A stretch of 64,000 bases of DNA, taken from positions 496,001 to 560,000 of the forward strand of contig JACKLJ010000001.1 of assembly GCA_024235955.1 (NCBI GenBank), in the 5' to 3' direction. The translations under genes were made by a program, and so were the position numbers. Positions within the stretch are counted from its first letter, which is position 1, and every line of letters starts with the position of its first letter. The notes below the pieces were generated by a model. That model did not search any database. It saw only the letters and a list, made by a program, of their open reading frames with translations, and was not told the origin of the DNA. This document shows, piece by piece, positions 60,375-64,000 of the stretch. This stretch comes from Burkholderiaceae bacterium. Lineage in GTDB: Bacteria > Pseudomonadota > Gammaproteobacteria > Burkholderiales > Burkholderiaceae_C.

Positions 60375-60892
60375 GTGCACCCGGCATCGACCCTCGGGTG
60401 CTGGACGCCCTGCAGAGCGCCAGCAGCCTGGAGCTGTTCCAGCTGAGCACGCTGATCGAGCGGCTGCTGGCCGATCCGCGGCGCATCATTGCCGTGCGCA
60501 AGAACATGCACCTGGGGCAGGCGGTGCGCTTTGTGGACTGGCGCGATGGCAGCCTGCGTGAAGGCAAGGTCGTGGCCATGCGCGAGGCACAGGTGACGTT
60601 GCAAGACGTGCGAGAGCGCAAGGAGTGGAAGCTGCCCTACGCCGCGATCGAACCGCCGCAGCCCGACCCTGCGGCACATGTTCAAGCGGTGGCGCCTGAA
60701 CCGCCAGCTGCGCAGCGACCGACGCGCAACGACTTCCGATGTGGCGAGAAGGTGGCCTTCGAGGACAAGTACCTGCAGACCGTGGTGGGCACCATCGTTC
60801 GCATCAACAGCCGCACCGCCACCATCGACCCCGGCGACGGCACCCATTGGCGCGTCGGCTTCGCCCTGCTGCGCCACGTCCTGGACGTTTGA
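60371..60892 (+). CDS. Fourth gene carried by the IS66 element
   Basis: 173 aa, starting with an ATG that overlaps the tnpC stop and ending 42 bp before the IS right end. Two repeats of a KOW/Tudor-like pattern are suggested by GQAVRFVDWRDGSLREGKVV and GEKVAFEDKYLQTVVGTIVR, each followed by a beta-rich stretch. It is inside the inverted repeats, so it moves with the element. A role in transposition or target choice is possible; I do not recognise a named family. Confidence 0.75.
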   Translation: MSAPGIDPRVLDALQSASSLELFQLSTLIERLLADPRRIIAVRKNMHLGQAVRFVDWRDGSLREGKVVAMREAQVTLQDVRERKEWKLPYAAIEPPQPDPAAHVQAVAPEPPAAQRPTRNDFRCGEKVAFEDKYLQTVVGTIVRINSRTATIDPGDGTHWRVGFALLRHVLDV

Positions 60893-60934
60893 CGGCCTCC
60901 CTCCTCGTCAAGAGGGTGTTGAGGCGACGCTTAC

Positions 60935-60942
60935 GTCTTGGC
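60935..60942. repeat. Right 8-bp target-site duplication of IS66
   Basis: GTCTTGGC, identical to 57934-57941. Removing IS66 and one copy restores a continuous sequence from the gene fragment into the XRE/AbiEii promoter region. Confidence 0.9.
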
Positions 60943-60993
60943 GTGCGAGCGGGAGCCATCAGCGACCCTGATTTGCCTGGCTGCACGGCAAGG

Positions 60994-61027
60994 CTTAATA
61001 TGTAAAATATTTAAGACATATATAAGG
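60994..61027 (+). promoter_or_regulatory. Promoter/operator region of the XRE-AbiEii module
   Basis: AT-rich with nested inverted repeats: CTTAA (60994) with TTAAG (61011), and ATATGT (60998) with ACATAT (61016). AAGG follows just before the start codon. This suits autorepression by the XRE protein. Confidence 0.5.
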
Positions 61028-61030
61028 TCT

Positions 61031-61531
61031 ATGCCAGCCATGAACCTGATCGATATTGGCCACGTCGTTGGCGCTCGGCGTGCCGAGCTGGGCCTGACCC
61101 AGGCGCAGCTGGCGCACCTGAGCGGCCTGTCGCGCCAGACCTTGGTCGGCCTGGAAAACGGCACCCTGAGTGATCTGGGTGTCAACCGTGTTGGACAGGT
61201 GCTGGCGGTGCTGGGCTTGGACAGCACCGCGCCGGATACCCAGGCGCGGCGCAAGAAGCGCGGCTTGTGGATGGCGGCCAAGACGGCCAGTGTCAGTTAC
61301 TCGCGTGAACTGGCGCCGGAGATGTTGGAGCAGGCCCTGGCCAGCGGCGAGGTGCCTCCTTCGTTTGCTCCGCATCTCACTCATTTACTGGACGAGGCCC
61401 CCGTGCCCACCGTCGTGATGGCCGTGGAAGAGGCAGCTGCGCAAGCGCAGCTGCCACCCCGGAAGGTCTGGCGCAACGTTGCAAAACTTGCAGAGGCGCT
61501 GTCTGTGCATCGCCGGGCGCTGTGGGCATGA
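61031..61531 (+). CDS. XRE-family antitoxin-like regulator
   Basis: 166 aa. The helix-turn-helix is LGLTQAQLAHLSGLSRQTLV (about residues 20-39). The C-terminal region includes TVVMAVEEAAAQAQLPPRKV. It overlaps the AbiEii-like gene by 4 bp and would neutralise or repress it. An ATG nine bases in (MNLIDIG) is an alternative start. Confidence 0.8.
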   Translation: MPAMNLIDIGHVVGARRAELGLTQAQLAHLSGLSRQTLVGLENGTLSDLGVNRVGQVLAVLGLDSTAPDTQARRKKRGLWMAAKTASVSYSRELAPEMLEQALASGEVPPSFAPHLTHLLDEAPVPTVVMAVEEAAAQAQLPPRKVWRNVAKLAEALSVHRRALWA

Positions 61532-62184
61532 AGGCCGATGCGCTGCCCAGCGGAGCCTGGGAGAGTTTGTTTCCGCGTGCGTTGATGTTGATCGACGACA
61601 TCAGCAAGTACGGAGGCATAGCCGACCCGTTTTGGACTTTCGGAGGAGGAACCGTGTTGATGTTTCGCTACCGCCACCGGCTGAGCAAGGACATCGACAT
61701 TTTTGTGCCCGATCCGCAGTACCTGGGCTTTGTGACTCCACGGCTGAGCGACACGGCCGCAGACTTGACCGAGGACTACGCGGAACAGCCGGGCATGTTC
61801 GTGAAGCTTCAGTTCGATGAGGGTGAAGTGGACTTTGTGTCTGCCCCCAATCTGCTGGATGACGCCTGGGAAGTTTGGGATATCCAAGGCCATGCCGTCA
61901 AAGTGGAGACGGCTGCCGAGATCATTGCCAAGAAGATGTACCACCGTGGCGACCGTGTCACGGCGCGCGATCTGTTTGATCTGGCACTTGTGATCGAGCG
62001 CGAGCCTGTGCAACTTCTGGCAGCCAAGCCGTTTTTGCTGCGCCACCGCAGTGCATTCCTCGCCCAGATTCGGCAACCGCATCCCAGCCTGCGGGCCGCG
62101 TTCGACGCCATCACCACGCTGGAATACACGCCGAGCTTCGACCACTGCGTGGCGGTGGCGGGTGAGTTTTTGGACAGTTTGTAG
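61528..62184 (+). CDS. Nucleotidyltransferase AbiEii-like toxin
   Basis: 218 aa. The nucleotidyltransferase motif is FGGGTVLMF followed by RLSKDIDIFV (residues about 40-60), and a later VDFVSAPNLLDD gives a further acidic strand. The domain fits the AbiEii/AbiGii toxin superfamily, where the toxin transfers nucleotides to tRNA or other targets and provides abortive infection. Coupled to an XRE partner rather than AbiEi. All active-site residues appear present, unlike the broken module at 46.5 kb. Confidence 0.82.
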   Translation: MKADALPSGAWESLFPRALMLIDDISKYGGIADPFWTFGGGTVLMFRYRHRLSKDIDIFVPDPQYLGFVTPRLSDTAADLTEDYAEQPGMFVKLQFDEGEVDFVSAPNLLDDAWEVWDIQGHAVKVETAAEIIAKKMYHRGDRVTARDLFDLALVIEREPVQLLAAKPFLLRHRSAFLAQIRQPHPSLRAAFDAITTLEYTPSFDHCVAVAGEFLDSL

Positions 62185-62186
62185 CG

Positions 62187-62354
62187 ATGGTGGAGGTGGG
62201 CATGACGCAAGAGCAGTTCGCCGCTCGCTTTGGTTTTTCCATGGCAACTCTGCGACACTGGGAGCGCGGCGACCGTACTCCACGCGGCTCGGCACTGGTG
62301 CTGCTCAAGGTGATTGAGCGCAACCCACAAGCGGTCACCGAGGCCTTGGCATGA
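62187..62354 (+). CDS. Short XRE protein, probably truncated NadS/HigA-type
   Basis: 55 aa from the ATG two bases after the AbiEii-like stop. GMTQEQFAARFGFSMATLRH and WERGDRTPRGSALVLL match the helix-turn-helix part of NadS/HigA-type regulators, which normally have 40 or so more N-terminal residues. The ending EALA is typical for the family. It may be a decayed antitoxin or a short functional repressor. Confidence 0.6.
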   Translation: MVEVGMTQEQFAARFGFSMATLRHWERGDRTPRGSALVLLKVIERNPQAVTEALA

Positions 62355-62380
62355 CTATCACGCCAAGGAGTGTTCAAAAG

Positions 62381-62398
62381 TGGGTACAGGAGCGGGTA
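62381..62398 (+). promoter_or_regulatory. Candidate arm-type integrase sites, right end
   Basis: TGGGTACAG at 62381 and CGGGTACAG at 62392-62400 lie 60-75 bp inside attR and resemble the TGGGTA motifs near attL. Inference from pattern. Confidence 0.4.
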
Positions 62399-62457
62399 CA
62401 GAATGATCCGTACAACCTACATGCCAAGAATCCATGCGGCTTTCACGCCACACTTTT

Positions 62458-62472
62458 TGTTCAACGTCTGAG
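62458..62472 (+). other. attR: right direct repeat of the genomic island
   Basis: TGTTCAACGTCTGAG identical to attL at the ychF stop. Downstream DNA is again high-GC backbone, starting with a gene 12 bp away that would directly follow ychF in the empty site. Confidence 0.88.
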
Positions 62473-62483
62473 GGGAAAACGCG

Positions 62484-62951
62484 TTGGCCGATACGCGAGA
62501 AACTCCCATAAGTTTCCGGCGCGCCATCAAGCTGTGCTTCACGGTTCTATTCGCACCAGATCGGATGGGAGAAGAAGAGGATCGTGACAATCAAGTGCGA
62601 GAAAGGAAGGAGCCGGCAGCGGATCAGCGAGCACATCCAGCGCATGTCGTGCGCAGGGCCTTCTTTCAATCGTTGCTGCTTGTATTGCTTTCCGGTAGCG
62701 TAGGGTTTGTCTGGGGTATCGGCATGCATCACCTCGGCCGATGTGCAACACCCCCAACGGTCGCCTGGATCCAGATCGTTGGGGCGGGCATGCTTCTGTG
62801 GGGAACGCTATTTGTTCGCGGCTGGGAAATCGAGACCTGGAGCGGTGTCTCGTTGACCGAACGAGTCAATCAATGGCTATATCGGACGCTGTGCTGCGTG
62901 GGAACCGCGCTCGTCGTGTACTCGTTGGCCTTCCCTGCTTGCAAGGTGTGA
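62484..62951 (+). CDS. Hypothetical membrane protein, former downstream neighbour of ychF
   Basis: 155 aa from a TTG with GAGGGGA upstream, next to attR. A charged N-terminal half (ISFRRAIKLCFTVLFAPDRM, then EEEDRDNQVRERKE) is followed by three hydrophobic segments (about 61-85, 93-113, 134-151). It would lie about 12 bp after the ychF stop in the island-free chromosome, so it probably was co-transcribed with ychF. Function unknown. No ATG fits better. Confidence 0.7.
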   Translation: MADTRETPISFRRAIKLCFTVLFAPDRMGEEEDRDNQVRERKEPAADQRAHPAHVVRRAFFQSLLLVLLSGSVGFVWGIGMHHLGRCATPPTVAWIQIVGAGMLLWGTLFVRGWEIETWSGVSLTERVNQWLYRTLCCVGTALVVYSLAFPACKV

Positions 62952-62992
62952 TGCATCTCATCACGAAACAACGTTCTTCGTTGCTGTAGCGC

Positions 62993-63646
62993 TCAGCCTG
63001 CCCGCCGGAACGTCAGGTTGATGCGCGCCGCCCCGGTGAGCGGGTGCTCGGCGGCCGCCACTGGCGCCACGCCGTGGAAGTGCAGCCGGCCGTCACCGCC
63101 GAAGACCACCACGTCGCCGTGCGCCAGCGGCACGCGCAGCGCGCGGTCGGCACGGCGCGGGCCGCCCCACAAAAACACGGCGGGCAGGCCGAGCGAGACG
63201 CTGACGATGGGCTGGGAGAAGTCGCGCTCGTCCTTGTCCTGGTGCAGGCCCATGCGGGCGCCCGGGCCATAGTGGTTGATCAGGCAGGCGTCGGGGTCGA
63301 AGGCTGCAAAGCCCGCCTCGGCGGCGGCGGCTTCGGCCAGCTGGCGCAGCGGCGCGGGCATGACGGGCCAGGGCTGGCCGGTGGCCGGGTCGGTGGCGCT
63401 GTAGCGGTAGCCGCGCGCGTCGCTCACCCAGCCGCGCGCGCCGCAGCTGCTGAGCCGCGCCGACATGGCGCGCCCGCCGGGGGTGAGCATCTGCCGCGGC
63501 GGCGCGGCCGCGAGCACAGCCTGCACCGCGGGCCAGACCGCGCCGACGAAAGGCAGGGCGAAGCCCCGCAGCAGCACCGCGTGCGCGCCCAGCGGCTGGC
63601 GCGTGGGCTCGAGCGCGGGCTGGTCGGCGAACAGGTCAAGCGTCAC
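62993..63646 (-). CDS. alkB: DNA oxidative demethylase AlkB
   Basis: 217 aa. The Fe(II) ligands are HxD in GLHQDKDE (about residues 133-140) and a later His in RLHFHGV (about 188). The 2-oxoglutarate-binding Arg is in RINLTFR at the C-terminus. It removes methyl groups from 1-methyladenine and 3-methylcytosine in single-stranded DNA and RNA. Length and order match E. coli AlkB. The ATG at 63646 starts MTLDLFADQP, the usual N-terminus. Confidence 0.93.
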   Translation of the reverse strand: MTLDLFADQPALEPTRQPLGAHAVLLRGFALPFVGAVWPAVQAVLAAAPPRQMLTPGGRAMSARLSSCGARGWVSDARGYRYSATDPATGQPWPVMPAPLRQLAEAAAAEAGFAAFDPDACLINHYGPGARMGLHQDKDERDFSQPIVSVSLGLPAVFLWGGPRRADRALRVPLAHGDVVVFGGDGRLHFHGVAPVAAAEHPLTGAARINLTFRRAG

Positions 63647-63654
63647 GGTTCAGA

Positions 63655-63710
63655 AGAGAATTAGCTTCCAGACCTTGCGTGGCGGGCGCAGGCAGCTATG
63701 CAAAACATAG
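63655..63710 (-). repeat. Dispersed repeat R1, copy I (right flank)
   Basis: Reverse-oriented: the complement reads CATAGCTGCCTGCGCCCGCC then ACGCAAGGTCTGGAAGC. It lies between alkB and the yqaA-like gene. It shows that R1 occurs on both sides of the island. Confidence 0.8.
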
Positions 63711-63722
63711 TGACCTGGGCCG

Positions 63723-64000
63723 TCAGAACCCCTCCGGCCAGACGTACAGCAGCGCCGTCGTCATCAGCACGTAGCGCAGGAACTTGCCCAGCGCCATCCA
63801 GGCGGTGCAGGGCGCCAGCGGCAGTCGCAGCCAGCCGGCCACGGCGGTGAGCGGATCGCCGATCACCGGCAGGAAGGCGAAGAAGCAGGCCTTGGGGCCC
63901 AGGCGCTGCAGCCAGTCGAGCGCACGCAGGTGGGTGGGCGAGTGGCGGGCGCGGTCCACCACCTGGTGCGCGCCCAGGCCCATCCACCAGTTCAGCACGC
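63723..64000 (-). CDS. YqaA-family (DedA-like) membrane protein, 3' part
   Basis: The frame runs off the window edge, so only the last 92 or so residues are seen. It has NWWMGLGAH, then ALDWLQRLGPKACFFAFLPV, IGDPLTAVAGWLRLPL and a final membrane segment, in the order of YqaA-type SNARE-associated membrane proteins. Role not established, perhaps lipid scrambling as in DedA proteins. The start is outside the window. Confidence 0.8.
   Translation of the reverse strand, partial: VLNWWMGLGAHQVVDRARHSPTHLRALDWLQRLGPKACFFAFLPVIGDPLTAVAGWLRLPLAPCTAWMALGKFLRYVLMTTALLYVWPEGF

Larger units (their letters stand above)
57942..60934 (+). mobile_element. IS66-family insertion sequence with an extra gene
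   Basis: 2993 bp with imperfect inverted repeats that start GTAAGCG at both ends (17 of the first 21 match). A perfect 8-bp duplication GTCTTGGC flanks it. It carries tnpA, tnpB, tnpC and a fourth gene (60371-60892) inside the right end. The perfect duplication indicates a clean, probably recent insertion. Confidence 0.93.

Noticed and set aside
24798..62472. Conjugative or mobilisable element
   Set aside because: No relaxase, coupling protein, type IV secretion gene or recognisable oriT was found.

Overview
The flanks of this window (about 1-24.8 kb and 62.5-64 kb) are high-GC, tightly packed betaproteobacterial chromosome. Gene content (VC_2705-type symporter with a sensor/exonuclease fusion and a CBS-DUF294 protein, a double-length UvrA paralogue, DsbC, a UbiH-like hydroxylase, M61 peptidase, YchF) and a dispersed repeat with the core TAGCTGCCTGCGCCCGCC suggest Burkholderiales, probably family Comamonadaceae (Acidovorax-like). 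This placement comes from protein and repeat recognition, not from a search.

Backbone left: symporter C-terminus, small membrane protein, membrane PAS/exonuclease fusion, CBS-DUF294 protein (minus), tandem UvrA of 1940 aa, HAD phosphatase, S41 lipoprotein peptidase, a glycosyltransferase/EamA-like pair, methyltransferase, DUF3108/M61 pair, DsbC, UbiH-like, MOSC, K+ channel, ychF. At least seven copies of one short repeat (R1) lie here, four of them inside genes. Two copies of a second repeat (R2) sit at gene 3' ends.

A 37.7-kb genomic island (24798-62472) is inserted exactly at the 3' end of ychF. It is bounded by a perfect 15-bp direct repeat, TGTTCAACGTCTGAG, with a P4-type integrase just inside the left end and shared TGGGTA motifs near both ends. 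Joining the outer sequences gives an empty site in which ychF would be followed after about 12 bp by the 155-aa membrane-protein gene now at 62484.

The island looks like a captured plasmid loaded with defence genes. Left part: AlpA-like regulator, TrfA-like initiator, iterons plus a DnaA box, and a small ParA/ribbon-helix-helix partition pair. Middle: one tightly overlapping operon of two different HsdM subunits, a HigB/HigA-ImmA toxin-antitoxin pair with its own operator, an 86-aa unknown protein, Gabija-like GajA and GajB, HsdS and HsdR. Type I restriction, toxin-antitoxin and Gabija are thus interleaved in one transcription unit. Right part: a second tyrosine recombinase preceded by degenerate direct repeats, a broken XRE/nucleotidyltransferase module, two divergent groups of unknown genes (one with a metallophosphoesterase), a pseudogene, an IS3 element, a complete type II CBASS (patatin effector, CD-NTase, Cap2 E1/E2, Cap3 JAMM peptidase), an IS66 element with a perfect 8-bp target duplication and a fourth gene, and an intact XRE/AbiEii-like module. 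No relaxase, conjugation gene, CRISPR array or tRNA was found.

Backbone right: the membrane protein, AlkB and the 3' part of a YqaA-like gene. The best candidates for something undescribed are the fused RM/TA/Gabija operon with its extra 86-aa gene, the five-gene cluster at 47.1-50.6 kb, and the R1 repeat family that inserts into coding sequences in all three frames.
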